DNA of 64,000 bases from Cellulomonas xylanilytica (GCF_007989805.1 NZ_BJUB01000006.1:225980-289979); one strand, 5' to 3'; positions 42,342-52,738 are shown, counted from the first letter of the stretch. The notes: generated by a model not told the origin, from the sequence alone. Made by a program: numbers and translations.

Positions 42342-43490
42342 TCAGCCGTCCCCGTCACCGCCCTCCTCGGTCGGGGTGGGCTCGGGCGGCGCGTCAGCGA
42401 GCGCGTCGACCAGGGCGACCTGGAAGGCGGCGACCGTCGCGGCGTCGACCGTGCCCGTGACCGGGACGCCGAGGTCGCCCTGCAGCGCACCGACGGCCGC
42501 CGTGAGCTCGTCGGTCCAGAGCCCGTCGACCGGACCGTCCCAGTACCCCGCCAGCACCAGCGTCTGCTGGAGGGCGGCGGTCGCGGCCACCGACGCCTGG
42601 GCGGCCTCGGCACCCTTCGCGGACAGCGTGGCCTCGAGCGCCGCGGCCGTCGCCTTGTCCACCGTCCCGGTCTCCGGCAGCCCGCTGTCCTTCTGCAGCG
42701 CCTGGACGGCGGCGACCGTCTGCGGCCCGTAGACGCCGTCGACCGGGCCGGGGGCATACCCGGCGTCGGTCAGCGCCTGCTGCAGAGCGGCCGTGTAGGT
42801 GCTCAGCGTCACGCTCGCCTCCGCCTGGCGCTCGTCGGACAGGCACCCGGAGTCGGCGAAGAGCCGGAGCCACGCCATCTCGAGCGCGACCGCGGCGGAG
42901 TTGAACTGCTCCGACGCCTGGACCAGCGGCGTCTCGGCGGTGATCCCCGAGGTCGCCGAGGCGAACTCGTCCTCGGCCTGCTGCACGCGCGCCACGGTCG
43001 CGGGCGGGACGGTCGGCGCGGGGCTCGGCTCGGCGGCAGGCGGCTCCGGAGGCTCGAGTCCCTGCTCGGCCGCCTGCGCCTCGGCGAGCGCCTGCTGGGC
43101 CTCGGCGAGCTCCTCCTGGGCGACCACGACCGCGTCGCGCGCCTCGACCGCGGCCTCGCCCGCGTCCACGGCGTCCTGCGCGGGGTCCGCCAGGTCCGCA
43201 CCGGCGGTCTGGACGTCGCCGACGGTGACCGTCGTCTCGTTCAGCACGTCCCCGTACCGGTCGAGCGCCGTGATGTAGGACGAGCTCGCGTCGCAGAACG
43301 TCGTCCCTGCAGCTGCCGCGTCGTCGGCGGCCTCGGCCAGCGCACGCTCCTTGTCGGTCACCTGCGACTCGGCCAGGCTCACGGCCGACGGCGGTGTGCC
43401 GTCGCCGCCTGGAGAACCGCCGGTGCACCCGGTCAGGGCCAGCAGGGCTGCCCCGACGACCACCGGACCGCCGACCCGCAGGCTGATCAC
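42342..43490 (-). CDS. Lipoprotein with two peptidoglycan-binding domains
   Basis: GTG 43490 overlaps the DUF7144 stop by 4 bp and gives 382 residues. A lipobox (ALLALTGCT) is followed by an acidic, Ala-rich helical region (about 25-240, with a Pro-rich break around 150) containing heptad-like Glu/Ala runs, then two PG_binding_1 modules (ALTDAGYAPGPVDGVYGPQTVAAVQALQ in pieces; LVLAGYWDGPVDGLWTDELTAAV) and an acidic tail. It is anchored to the membrane and should grip peptidoglycan; enzymatic activity is not evident. Confidence 0.85.
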   Translation of the reverse strand: MISLRVGGPVVVGAALLALTGCTGGSPGGDGTPPSAVSLAESQVTDKERALAEAADDAAAAGTTFCDASSSYITALDRYGDVLNETTVTVGDVQTAGADLADPAQDAVDAGEAAVEARDAVVVAQEELAEAQQALAEAQAAEQGLEPPEPPAAEPSPAPTVPPATVARVQQAEDEFASATSGITAETPLVQASEQFNSAAVALEMAWLRLFADSGCLSDERQAEASVTLSTYTAALQQALTDAGYAPGPVDGVYGPQTVAAVQALQKDSGLPETGTVDKATAAALEATLSAKGAEAAQASVAATAALQQTLVLAGYWDGPVDGLWTDELTAAVGALQGDLGVPVTGTVDAATVAAFQVALVDALADAPPEPTPTEEGGDGDG

Positions 43491-43879
43491 TCGACGATGT
43501 CCCGACCGTGCAGGGTCAACGCCCAGACGACGAAGACGTCGAGCGCGATGATGATGACGCCCCACACCGGGTAGTACGGCAGCCAGACGAAGTTCAGCAC
43601 GATGCTGAGGCAGGCGACGATCACCCCGACGGTCCTCGCCCAGACGGCGCCGGTCAGCACGAAGAAGCCGGCGACGGCGACGAGAAGGCCGACCAGGACG
43701 TGGATCCAGCCCCAGGTGGTCACGTCGAACTCGAACACCCACTCGGCGCCGACCACGTAGAACGTGTCGTTGAAGACGGCCACGAAGCCCTGCAGCGCGT
43801 GCAGGACACCGATGACGATCAGCATGGTCGCCGCGAAGACCGTCATGCCGACGGCAAGGCTGCTGCGTTGTTCAGTCAC
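43487..43879 (-). CDS. DUF7144 family membrane protein
   Basis: The 130-residue protein has four transmembrane helices (AATMLIVIGVLHALQGFVAV; HVLVGLLVAVAGFFVLTGAV; GVIVACLSIVLNFVWLPYYP; WGVIIIALDVFVVWAL) with the conserved FYVVGAEWVFEFDVTTWGW between the first two. The family is common in actinobacteria and of unknown function. It is translated with the peptidoglycan-binding lipoprotein. Confidence 0.85.
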   Translation of the reverse strand: MTEQRSSLAVGMTVFAATMLIVIGVLHALQGFVAVFNDTFYVVGAEWVFEFDVTTWGWIHVLVGLLVAVAGFFVLTGAVWARTVGVIVACLSIVLNFVWLPYYPVWGVIIIALDVFVVWALTLHGRDIVE

Positions 43880-43931
43880 GATCGAGTTCCTTCCGGAACG
43901 GTAGGGCGGATGGGATCGGTGAACGGGGTGG

Positions 43932-43970
43932 TGCGGACGGGCACTGCGCCTTCCTGCGGATCATTGCGGA
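43932..43970. repeat. Three TGCGGA direct half-sites
   Basis: TGCGGA occurs at 43932, 43955 and 43965 in the 251-bp gap between the divergent DUF7144 and CBM48-like genes, with offsets of 23 and 10 bases (about one helical turn). The same hexamer forms the right arm of the palindromic repeats elsewhere in the window. Nothing else is recognisable in this gap beyond GC-rich sequence and the GAGGG ribosome site near 44121. Confidence 0.3.
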
Positions 43971-44130
43971 CAAACCCGGCGCAGGGCCAGCATCTCTGCA
44001 CGTCCGGGCGACGGCGCCCCGCGCCAGCCACCCCGCCGCCGGCCCGTCACGTCCTGCTCATCCGGCCGTAGCCGTTTCGGAACATGGGTACGCCACGATC
44101 CGGCGTGTCCGAGTCAGACCGAGGGAAAGC

Positions 44131-44424
44131 GTGGCCCCGCCCGTGCTCAAGAAGTCCCGTTCCGCCGCCTCCGCCACCTGCACGCTCACGTTCTTCCTGC
44201 CGACCACCGCGCTCGACGGCGCAGTCAGCGTGGTTGGCACGTTCAACGGCTGGACCCCGGGGCTGCACCCGCTGCGCCGACGCTCGAACGGGACGGCGAG
44301 CACCTCGGTGACGGTCCCGGTGGGCGAGACCGTCAGGTTCCGCTACCTCGGCGAGCGGGGTCGCTGGTTCGACGACGCCGACGCCGACGAGATCACCGCG
44401 GACGGCTCCGTCGTGCACGCCTGA
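44131..44424 (+). CDS. Small CBM48/isoamylase-early-set protein
   Basis: GTG 44131 follows GAGGGAAAGC and gives 97 residues. The single domain carries the glycogen-binding pattern CTLTFFLP, VVGTFNGWTPGLHPLRRR, VRFRYLGERGRWFDDADADE. Free-standing early-set domains of this size are often found in bacteria with glycogen metabolism and may act as carbohydrate-binding or regulatory subunits. No catalytic domain is attached. It is convergent with thrE, with a 2-bp gap. Confidence 0.82.
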   Translation: MAPPVLKKSRSAASATCTLTFFLPTTALDGAVSVVGTFNGWTPGLHPLRRRSNGTASTSVTVPVGETVRFRYLGERGRWFDDADADEITADGSVVHA

Positions 44425-44426
44425 GG

Positions 44427-46139
44427 TCAGAACCTCTCGACCGCGAGCCCGGCCCGCCGCCCCACGGCGGAGCCGAGCGCGATCCCGGCGAGCACCCCGA
44501 GCGAGATCGCGACCATCGTGGTCCCGGCGGCGACGACCGTGTCCAGCGCCTGGGCGTCGTCGCCGAGGATCGAGGTCACCCCGACCAGACCGAGCGCACC
44601 GGGCACCAGGAGCCAGAACCCCGGCAGGAACCCGACGAGCGCGGGCGGACCCGTGGGGCGGGTGGCGGCGAACATGGCGACCGGGGTCATGAGGAGCGCC
44701 CCGACGAACGCGGAGACCACGCCACCGAAGAACAGCCCGCCCACCACCTGACCGGCGTACGCGACGACGAGCACGAGCAGGATCCACGGCAGCGCGGCCC
44801 GCCGGGCGCAGTTGTGGAAGACGACGCCGGTGCCGTAGACGAACACCCCGATCCACGGTCCGGCCCAGCCGAGCGAGTGGGACGACCCCGTGCCCAGCTG
44901 CGCTGCGGGCACCCCGACGAGCGCCGCGGCGCCCGTGATGCCCAGCGCGAGCAGGACGAGCTGCATGACGCCCGACGCCAGGCGTGCGGACCCCGCGATC
45001 ATCTGCCGGGTGGCCAGGTCGATCGCCGCCGTGGTGAGCAGGGCGCCCGGCAGGAACGTGACCAGGGGCGCGACCAGCGGGGCGAGCATGCCGACGTCGA
45101 TGCCGGTGCGCGACAGCAGGAACACCGCACCGGAGACGACGAACGCGCAGCTCAGCACCACCAGCGCCTGGTACGCGGCCGGCAGGCGCGCCGTGGCGAC
45201 CTGCAGACAGGCGATCACGGCACCGAGCACGGCGGCCACGAGGACGTCGACCAGGCTGCCGCCGAGGATCATGGCCAGGCCCGCGGAGACGGCGACGTAC
45301 CCGAGCACCCGGGCCGGTCCGCCATAGAGCGGCGGCGCGGCGACGGCCGCCTCGATCCGCTCGGCGCCCTCGACGGGCCCGACCCGGCCGGCCTCGGCGT
45401 CGTCGGCGACCCCGAGCACGTCCTGCACCTGGTGCAGGCGCAGCGCCCGCCAGCCCGCCGAGGACGCGGCCGTCTGGGTCGCCGTGCGACCGGGCACGGA
45501 GACCAGCAGCGCGGTGGGCAGCGCGATGACCTCGACGTCCGGTTCGCCGTTGATGGCGGCGACGCGCTCCAGGGTGCGGGTCACCTGCACCACCGGGGCG
45601 CTGGAGTCGATCATCGCCTCGCCGAGCACCATGAGGAACCGGACCGTCTCCACCGTGTCGGACGGCCCGTCCCCGGGGAGGGCGACGGCGTGGGCGTCGT
45701 CCAGCACGCCGATCTCCGTCGTCGTCGCCGCGGGCTCGAGCGCGGCCGAGGCGACCGTCCCGGACGGACGCTGCGCGCGGGCCCGCCGCACGAGCACCAC
45801 CAGGGCGGCGGTCGCGACGACGAGGACCAGCAGCGCGGTGACGATCGCGCCGAACGGGATCGTGGAGGTCGTCACGGCCGGGTCCCGGGTGAACGGCACC
45901 TCGACCACGACCGTCTGGGTGGGCACCGGTTCCGGCGACGGAGGCTCCGGCGTGACCGTCACCGTGGGCACCGGCTCGGCCGGTGTCTGCGTCGGGGTGA
46001 CGGTGACGGTGGTGTCGGGCGTCGGCGCGGGCTCCGGCGCGGGCGTCGTCACCGTCGGCTCCGGGACGGTCTCGGTGGGCTCGGGCGTGACCCCGGTCGT
46101 GGTGACCTCGGGGTCCGGCACGACGGTCGGCCAGGTCAC
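44427..46139 (-). CDS. thrE: Threonine/serine exporter ThrE family, with Pro/Thr-rich N-terminal extension
   Basis: From GTG 46139 (4-bp overlap with the SRPBCC gene) the protein has 570 residues. Residues 1-75 are a repetitive Pro/Thr/Glu/Val sequence without a clear signal, followed by a membrane helix (IVTALLVLVVATAALVVLV). The DUF1212-like soluble segment (about 130-240; FLMVLGEAMIDSSAPVVQVTRTLERVA) is followed by ten helices ending in a second ThrE domain. The family exports threonine and serine in Corynebacterium. The long PT-rich extension is unusual and could be extracytoplasmic. Confidence 0.85.
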   Translation of the reverse strand: MTWPTVVPDPEVTTTGVTPEPTETVPEPTVTTPAPEPAPTPDTTVTVTPTQTPAEPVPTVTVTPEPPSPEPVPTQTVVVEVPFTRDPAVTTSTIPFGAIVTALLVLVVATAALVVLVRRARAQRPSGTVASAALEPAATTTEIGVLDDAHAVALPGDGPSDTVETVRFLMVLGEAMIDSSAPVVQVTRTLERVAAINGEPDVEVIALPTALLVSVPGRTATQTAASSAGWRALRLHQVQDVLGVADDAEAGRVGPVEGAERIEAAVAAPPLYGGPARVLGYVAVSAGLAMILGGSLVDVLVAAVLGAVIACLQVATARLPAAYQALVVLSCAFVVSGAVFLLSRTGIDVGMLAPLVAPLVTFLPGALLTTAAIDLATRQMIAGSARLASGVMQLVLLALGITGAAALVGVPAAQLGTGSSHSLGWAGPWIGVFVYGTGVVFHNCARRAALPWILLVLVVAYAGQVVGGLFFGGVVSAFVGALLMTPVAMFAATRPTGPPALVGFLPGFWLLVPGALGLVGVTSILGDDAQALDTVVAAGTTMVAISLGVLAGIALGSAVGRRAGLAVERF

Positions 46140-46561
46140 GAGGCGAGGAAGGCGGCGTAGCGGTCGAGGATCAGCGGCCAGTCGGTGAACTTCGACCGGA
46201 CGTGTGCGTTCCCCTCGTCCCAGCCGCCGTGCTCGAGCTCGACCCGGGTCCCGCCCTCGTCGAGCGGCACGAAGTGCACCGACAGGCGGCTGGGGTGCTC
46301 GGGGTCCTGCCCGAGCGTCGAGGTGTGCACGACGAGCGCCCCGCGGGCGATCGCCAGCACGCGGCCCCACTCGACCTCGCCGAGGGTGGCGTCCACGAGG
46401 TAGACGCGCCCGCCGACGCGCGGCTCGATCCCGGCCCCGCGGAAGCCGGCCGGGTCGGGCGTGTAGTCGGGGGGCCACCACCGGCCGATCTGGTCCACCC
46501 ACGCGTCGAACGCCTCGACCGGGGTGGCCGCGACGACGAGCTGGTGACGGATGGGCTCCAT
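46136..46561 (-). CDS. SRPBCC (Aha1-like) family protein
   Basis: The 141-residue protein starts at ATG 46561, sharing one base with the stop of the SDR gene; the frame upstream of it is shadow sequence. The START-like pattern is clear: LVVAATPVEAFDAWVDQIGRWWPP, GGRVYLVDATLGEVEWGRVLAI, LSVHFVPLDEGGTRVELEHGGW, VRSKFTDWPLILDRYAAFL. It is a helix-grip fold that could bind a hydrophobic ligand; no enzymatic role can be assigned. Confidence 0.85.
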   Translation of the reverse strand: MEPIRHQLVVAATPVEAFDAWVDQIGRWWPPDYTPDPAGFRGAGIEPRVGGRVYLVDATLGEVEWGRVLAIARGALVVHTSTLGQDPEHPSRLSVHFVPLDEGGTRVELEHGGWDEGNAHVRSKFTDWPLILDRYAAFLAS

Positions 46562-47349
46562 CAGGCCACCGGGTCGTCGTCGCCGTACGCACCCAGGCGC
46601 AGGGTGCGGGCGTCGGTCGCGAGGACCTGCGGCAGCACGGCGAGCAGCGACTCCACGGTATCCGTGCCTGCGCGCACGAACCGGCCCGACCACGCGTCGA
46701 GCTCGCCGTCGCCGAACGCCCGGACCAGCTCGGCGACCGCCTCGACCGGTGTCCACTCCGTCCGGCCGTCGTGCATCGCCATCGAGGTCGTCATCGCGGT
46801 CTCGACGTGCCCGGGCGCGAGGTCCAGCACCCGGATGCCCCGGTCGTGGTACTGCGCGTGCAGCTGGGTGGTGAACCGGGCGAGCGCGCCCTTGCTGACG
46901 GCGTAGCCGGTGTAGGCGGTCATGGCCCGGTGCCCTGCGCCGGAGTTCATGTTCAGCACCCGGCCCTCACCACGCGCGAGCATCCCGGGCAGCACCGCGT
47001 GCGTGACCAGCAGCGGACCGCGGACGTTGGCCTCGATCACGCGCCAGGAGTCCTCGACGTCGTCCTCGGCGAACGGCACCTCGGCCCGCTCGATGACGCC
47101 GGCGTTGTTCACCAGGAGCCCGATCCCGCCGAGCTCGACCTCGACGCGGGCCACGGCGTCCAGCACGGCCGTCGCGTCGACGAGGTCCGCCGCGGCGACG
47201 CACACGCCCGCACCGATCTCCTCGGCCACCGCGTCCAGGTGCGCCCGCGTCCGCCCGACCAGCCCGACCGTGTACCCGGCCCGTGCCAGACCGAGCGCGA
47301 TCCCGCGGCCGATGCCCCGCCCGGCGCCGGTGACCAGCGCCGTCCTCAT
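46561..47349 (-). CDS. SDR family oxidoreductase
   Basis: This 262-residue Rossmann enzyme has the cofactor motif VTGAGRGIGRGIA (residues 5-17), NNAGV (about 84) and the catalytic S/Y/K set NMNSGAGHRAM ... YTGYAVSKGAL. The substrate is unknown. It overlaps the DsbA-like gene by 4 bp upstream and the SRPBCC gene by 1 bp downstream. Confidence 0.9.
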   Translation of the reverse strand: MRTALVTGAGRGIGRGIALGLARAGYTVGLVGRTRAHLDAVAEEIGAGVCVAAADLVDATAVLDAVARVEVELGGIGLLVNNAGVIERAEVPFAEDDVEDSWRVIEANVRGPLLVTHAVLPGMLARGEGRVLNMNSGAGHRAMTAYTGYAVSKGALARFTTQLHAQYHDRGIRVLDLAPGHVETAMTTSMAMHDGRTEWTPVEAVAELVRAFGDGELDAWSGRFVRAGTDTVESLLAVLPQVLATDARTLRLGAYGDDDPVA

Positions 47350-47852
47350 GCGACGGCCTCCACGGCCTCGCGGAGCCGCTCCAGCGTGACCTTCCCGTGG
47401 AACCTCGTCCCGTTGACGAAGATCGTCGGTGTCCCCCGCACACCCGCCTCGATGCCCGCCGAGTAGTCCTCGGACACCGCCGGGGCGTGCACCTGCGCGT
47501 CGTCGCCCGCGACGGTCGCCGGGTCGACGCCCACCGCCACCGCGGCCGCCCGCAGACCGGGCTCGGCCAGGCGGTCCTGGTGGCTCATCAGCTCCTCGTG
47601 CATCTCCCAGAACCTGCCCTGGGTACCGGCCGCCTCGGCGGCCAGCGCCGCGGACAGCGCGTACGGGTGGACCTCGAACAGGGGGAAGTGCCGCCAGACC
47701 AGCCGGACCTGCCCGTCGGAGGTGTCGACGAGCTCACGCAGCGCCGGCGCCGCCGCACGGCAGTAGGGGCACTCGAGGTCACCGAACTCCAGGACGGTGA
47801 CGGGGGCGTCGGGGCGGCCGTAGACGTGCCGCTCGGCGAGGGGGTCGGTCAT
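47346..47852 (-). CDS. DsbA-family thioredoxin-fold protein, cytoplasmic
   Basis: The 168-residue protein starts at ATG 47852 and has no signal peptide. The redox motif is CPYC (C28, C31) inside VLEFGDLECPYCRAAA, and the cis-proline loop is RGTPTIFVNGTRFHG. It resembles FrnE/DsbA-like disulfide oxidoreductases working in the cytosol. It is the first gene of a coupled four-gene operon (this gene, SDR, SRPBCC, thrE). Confidence 0.9.
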   Translation of the reverse strand: MTDPLAERHVYGRPDAPVTVLEFGDLECPYCRAAAPALRELVDTSDGQVRLVWRHFPLFEVHPYALSAALAAEAAGTQGRFWEMHEELMSHQDRLAEPGLRAAAVAVGVDPATVAGDDAQVHAPAVSEDYSAGIEAGVRGTPTIFVNGTRFHGKVTLERLREAVEAVA

Positions 47853-47870
47853 GCGTCGAGGATGCCAGGC

Positions 47871-48896
47871 TCAGCGCCGGCGCGGCCGCAGGGGCGGGCT
47901 GGCGGTGCCGGCGCCCGCCGCGATCCCGCCGACGAGCTCCCGCACGGTGTCGATGCCGGACCGGGTGGGGCGCCAATCGAGCTCCCGCTCGGCGCGGGAG
48001 GTGTCGAGGAGCGGCGCCGAGAGCGCCATGTCCAGCCACCCCGGCCCGACCGGGACCGCACGGGCGTGCCAGCCGACCGTGACGGCCGCGCGGGCCTGCG
48101 CCGGCGGCACCTCGAGCAGCCGCCCCCGGGAGACCACGTCGGCCAGGTCCTGCCCCCGCAGCACGTCGGGGGCGGCCACGTTGAACGGGCCGCGCACGCG
48201 TCGCACCACGGCCTCGCGGAACGCCTCGGCGACGTCGTCGGCGTGCACCACCTGCAGGCGCAGGCCCTGCGGCCACGGCAGCACCGAGAGGTACCCGTCG
48301 ACCGCCCGCTTCGGCACCCACGGGCCGAGGAAGTAGCGCGAGATCTCGTGCCCCGCGGACCGCTGGAACACGAGCGCCGGTCGCAGCCGGGCGATCACGA
48401 GGTCCGGGTTCGCGTCCTCGGTCTCGTCGAGGACGCGCTCGACGGACGCCTTGTCCACGCTGTACGACGACGACCGCACCCCGTCGGTCGCCCAGCCCTC
48501 ACCTCGCGGGACGTCGTCCGGGGCGGGCGAGTACGCGCCGACGCTGGAGGCGACCACGACGTGCGGCACGCCCGCCCGACGCGCGGCGTCCAGGACGCGG
48601 CGGGTGCCCGCGACGTTGACGTCGTGCAGCCGGCGGCGGTCGTGGCTCGGCTGGATCGCCCACGCGAGCTGGACCACCGCGTCGGCGCCCGCGAACGCCG
48701 CCGTCAGGGTGTCGACGGCGCCCGGGTCGGTGACGTCGCACCCGACCCAGGACGCCACGCTGTACGGAGCGGGAGGGGTGCCGGGGGGCACCCGGCGGGC
48801 GACGCCCACCACCGAGGTGACCGTGCCGTCGTCGACCAACCGCCGCAGCAGGGCGGTCCCGACGTTCCCGCTGGCACCGACCACCACGACCCTCAT
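47871..48896 (-). CDS. NAD-dependent epimerase/dehydratase family protein
   Basis: From ATG 48896 the 341-residue protein shows an extended-SDR pattern: VVVVGASGNVGTALLRRL at the N-terminus, DAVVQLAWAI, VVASSVGAYSP, SYSVDKASVERVL with the Y-x-x-x-K pair, and RLRPALVFQ. The C-terminal third is a substrate domain of unknown preference. It is 18 bp upstream of the DsbA-like gene in the same direction, so it may be part of the same transcript. Confidence 0.88.
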   Translation of the reverse strand: MRVVVVGASGNVGTALLRRLVDDGTVTSVVGVARRVPPGTPPAPYSVASWVGCDVTDPGAVDTLTAAFAGADAVVQLAWAIQPSHDRRRLHDVNVAGTRRVLDAARRAGVPHVVVASSVGAYSPAPDDVPRGEGWATDGVRSSSYSVDKASVERVLDETEDANPDLVIARLRPALVFQRSAGHEISRYFLGPWVPKRAVDGYLSVLPWPQGLRLQVVHADDVAEAFREAVVRRVRGPFNVAAPDVLRGQDLADVVSRGRLLEVPPAQARAAVTVGWHARAVPVGPGWLDMALSAPLLDTSRAERELDWRPTRSGIDTVRELVGGIAAGAGTASPPLRPRRR

Positions 48897-48973
48897 GCGC
48901 GCTCCCTGTCCACGACGCCCACGCTCGCACCAGTTGGCGGTCCCCGCATCCCTGGTCGGTACGCCGTCGCCTC

Positions 48974-50131
48974 CTACGCGCAGAGGACGGCGTCGACCGC
49001 CTCGTTGATCCGCTCCCAGGCCGCCTCGGGGTCGGCCATGGCCGCCGGGAGCGCCGTGACCGCGAGGGTCACCGACCGGCCGTCGGGGCCGACGCCGCCA
49101 CCGGTCTCGTACCCCGGGATGCTGCCGCCGTGGCCCCAGGCGACGCCTCCGCAGCTCAGCGGCGTGCTGAACAGGCCGAGCCCGTACCGCAACCCGTGCA
49201 GGTCCGGCGACGTCTCGACGGTCGTCTGCATCTCGGCGAGCAGCGCGGGCGGCAGGAGGTCGCCGTCGAGCAGTGCGACGAAGAACGCGTCGAGGTCGCT
49301 CGGCGTCGACACGATGTCGCCCGCACCCCACGCCCAGCCCGGGTCCAGCACCGTGATGTCCCGCAGCTCGGCCCCGGGCTCCGTCGCGTGGTACCCGAGC
49401 GGGTGACGCTCGCGCAGCTCTTCCTCGCCGCGGTCCGGGACGTAGGTGTCCCGCAGGCGCAGCGGCTCGATGACGCGGTCGGTGACCACCTCGGCCAGCG
49501 GACGACCGGTGACCTTCTGCACGATCAGGCCGGCGATCACGTAGTTGGTGTTGCTGTACGACCAGGCCGACCCGGGCGGCGTGCCCGGCTGCGCCAGGGC
49601 CAGGTCGAGCAGCTCGTGCGGCTCGACGTACTGGTGACGGGTGGCGAAGAAGTCCGGGTCGATCACCGCGGTGTAGTTGGGCACGCCGCTGGTGTGCTGG
49701 AGCACCTGCCGGACCGTGATGAGCGTGCCGTCCACGCCGTCGCCGTGGACCAGCCCGGGCAGGTAGGTCTCGATCGGGGCGTCGAGGTCGACCGCACCCT
49801 CGTCGACCAGCTGCAGGAGCGTGACGGCGACGAACGTCTTGGTGTTGCTGCCGATGCGGACCTGGCCGTCGACGGGCACGCGGGCGCCGGTCCCCAGGTC
49901 GCCGACCCCGGCGGTGTAGTCCCGGCTGCGGCCGCGCGCGTCCTGGTACGTCGCCAGCGCCGCGGGGAAGCCCACGTCCTGGACCAGTCCGTCGAGCTCG
50001 CGCTGCACCACGTCCCGGGACCCGCGGCCCTCGGAGTAGGCCGGGGTGCCGGTCAGCACGGCACCGGCCACGACGCTGCACGCGGCGGCGATGATGACGG
50101 CCTTGCGGGTCTTGCTCTGTCGATTCGTCAT
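48974..50131 (-). CDS. Exported serine beta-lactamase-fold hydrolase (D-Ala-D-Ala carboxypeptidase-like)
   Basis: The 385-residue protein has a signal peptide (AVIIAAACSVVAGAVLTGTPAYS) and the three class C motifs: S-x-x-K in RIGSNTKTFVAV, Y-x-N in WSYSNTNYVIAG and HGG in AWGHGGSIPGYE. The family includes R61-type DD-peptidases, esterases and unrelated hydrolases, so a peptidoglycan role is likely but not proven. It is monocistronic, with ogt following after 84 bp on the same strand. Confidence 0.9.
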   Translation of the reverse strand: MTNRQSKTRKAVIIAAACSVVAGAVLTGTPAYSEGRGSRDVVQRELDGLVQDVGFPAALATYQDARGRSRDYTAGVGDLGTGARVPVDGQVRIGSNTKTFVAVTLLQLVDEGAVDLDAPIETYLPGLVHGDGVDGTLITVRQVLQHTSGVPNYTAVIDPDFFATRHQYVEPHELLDLALAQPGTPPGSAWSYSNTNYVIAGLIVQKVTGRPLAEVVTDRVIEPLRLRDTYVPDRGEEELRERHPLGYHATEPGAELRDITVLDPGWAWGAGDIVSTPSDLDAFFVALLDGDLLPPALLAEMQTTVETSPDLHGLRYGLGLFSTPLSCGGVAWGHGGSIPGYETGGGVGPDGRSVTLAVTALPAAMADPEAAWERINEAVDAVLCA

Positions 50132-50215
50132 GGCCCCAGCGTGCTGTCGTGCGACGCCCGGCCACCAGGGAGGACTCCCCCGAGCGACGGTGGGGTTGAC
50201 CCCCGTACGCGCTCG

Positions 50216-50764
50216 TCAGAACAGCAGGTGCTCGCGCGGCCGGCCCTTGGCCTCGTGCCCGAGCAGGAACCGCTTGCGGTCCAGCCCCGCGGCGAAGCCC
50301 GTCAGCGCCCCGTCCGCGCCGATCACGCGGTGGCACGGCACGACGATCGCGATCCGGTTGCGCCCGTTGGCCGCCCCGACCGCGCGCGACGACGTCCGCG
50401 GGTCGAGCCCGATCTCCGCGGCGAGCTCGCCGTACGACCGGGTCTGCCCGAACGGGATCCGCAGCAGCCCCTCCCACACGCGCCGCTGGAAGGAGGTGCC
50501 GACGAGGTGCAGCGGCAGGTCGAACTCGGTGCGCGTGCCGGCGAAGTACTCGTCGAGCTGCGTCCGCACGTCGTCGAACTCGTCGTCGGCGCGCTCGCCG
50601 AACGGGCCCTGCACCGACTCGTACTTCGAGCTCTGCAGCAGCAGCGCCGAGAGCCCCCCGTCGTGCGAGACGAGCGTGACGGGACCCAGCGGTGACGGCA
50701 CCACCGTGTGCACCACGCGCACGTCCTCGAGCAACCTCACGTCCTGGACGGTCATGGCCGTCAT
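50216..50764 (-). CDS. ogt: Methylated-DNA-protein cysteine methyltransferase
   Basis: ATG 50764 is preferred (AGGGG four bases away) over ATG 50767 and 50755; the protein has about 182 residues. The active-site motif IAIVVPCHRVIGADGALTGFAAGL contains the acceptor cysteine, and SFQRRVWEGLLRIPFGQTRSYGELA is the DNA-binding helix-turn-helix. It repairs O6-alkylguanine by transferring the alkyl group to itself. Confidence 0.94.
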   Translation of the reverse strand: MTAMTVQDVRLLEDVRVVHTVVPSPLGPVTLVSHDGGLSALLLQSSKYESVQGPFGERADDEFDDVRTQLDEYFAGTRTEFDLPLHLVGTSFQRRVWEGLLRIPFGQTRSYGELAAEIGLDPRTSSRAVGAANGRNRIAIVVPCHRVIGADGALTGFAAGLDRKRFLLGHEAKGRPREHLLF

Positions 50765-50859
50765 CATTCCCCTGCCCTCTGACACTCGACTGCATCGCCC
50801 GCCCGTCGGGCGCTCCTGGGAAGAAGACGCGCGGCGGACGGGCGACGTGAGGTGCGGGT

Positions 50860-51674
50860 TCAGTCGGTGCTGCGCAGCAGGGTCCGGACGCCGACGGCCA
50901 GCCCGACGACCGCCGTGAGCACGGCTGCGAGCCAGCCCGCCGCCACGGCACCGCTGGTCAGGTCGCCGGCGAACAGCGCCCGCTCGGCCTCGACCACCCA
51001 CCGCAGCGGGTCGAACGCGGACGCCACCTTCATCCACTGCGGGCCGGTCTCCAGCGGCAGGAGCATCCCGGACAGGATGAGCAGCGGGAACAGCACGGTC
51101 TGCTGGACCACCCAGAACATCCACTCCTGCTTGCGGACCGCGATCGCCAGCGCGTAGCTCAGCGAGCCCAGCCCGACGCCGAGCACCGCGAGCATGGCCA
51201 GGCCGAGCACGGCCCCGACCGGGTCGGCGCGGAACCCGAACGGCAGCATCACCAGCACCACGATGACCGCCTGCGCGACGAGCGGGACGATCTCCTTGAG
51301 CGAGCGCCCGACCAGCTGCGACGACCGCGACAGCGGCGTGACCAGCAGCCGCTCGTGCGCCCCGGTCTGCATCTCGAACTGCAGGTTGGACCCGGTGGTC
51401 GACGTGCCGAACAGCGTGGTCATCACGAGGATCGCCGGCACGAACCACTGCCAGACCTCCGCCCCGGAGAACCCGCCGGCCGCCCCGACGGAGCCGGCGA
51501 GCAGCGGGCCGAACAGGCCGAGGAAGACCAGCGGCTGGATCAGGCCGAACACGACCGAGAAGGGCTCGCGAACCACCGGCCGGAGCTCGCGGGACATGAC
51601 GAGACCGACGTCCGAGAACCAGGAGCGGCGGACGGGGGTGACGGTGCGGGCGGGGCCGTCGACGGTGACGGTGC

Positions 51675-51678
<4 letters not shown>
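50860..51678 (-). CDS. drrB: ABC-2 type exporter permease (DrrB-like)
   Basis: The 272-residue membrane protein starts at ATG 51678, overlapping the ATPase gene by 4 bp. Six hydrophobic segments with the ABC-2 signature FEMQTGAHERLLVTPLSRSSQLVGRSL and the helix LLILSGMLLPLETGPQWM are visible. It forms the membrane part of a drug or lipid exporter with DrrA. The substrate is unknown. Confidence 0.88.
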
Positions 51679-52670
<992 letters not shown>

Positions 52671-52716
52671 GGTTCTCCTGGGTTCGGACGGATGGTCGAG
52701 TGGGTACAGCAGCAAG

Positions 52717-52738
52717 CCTGACGGTCGTAGCGGTCAGG
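52717..52738. promoter_or_regulatory. Inverted repeat between drrAB and the WYL regulator
   Basis: CCTGAC, 10 bases, GTCAGG is a 22-bp dyad in the divergent gap, 33 bp before the WYL start codon and 47 bp before drrA. It is a plausible operator for the WYL protein acting on both promoters. Confidence 0.45.
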
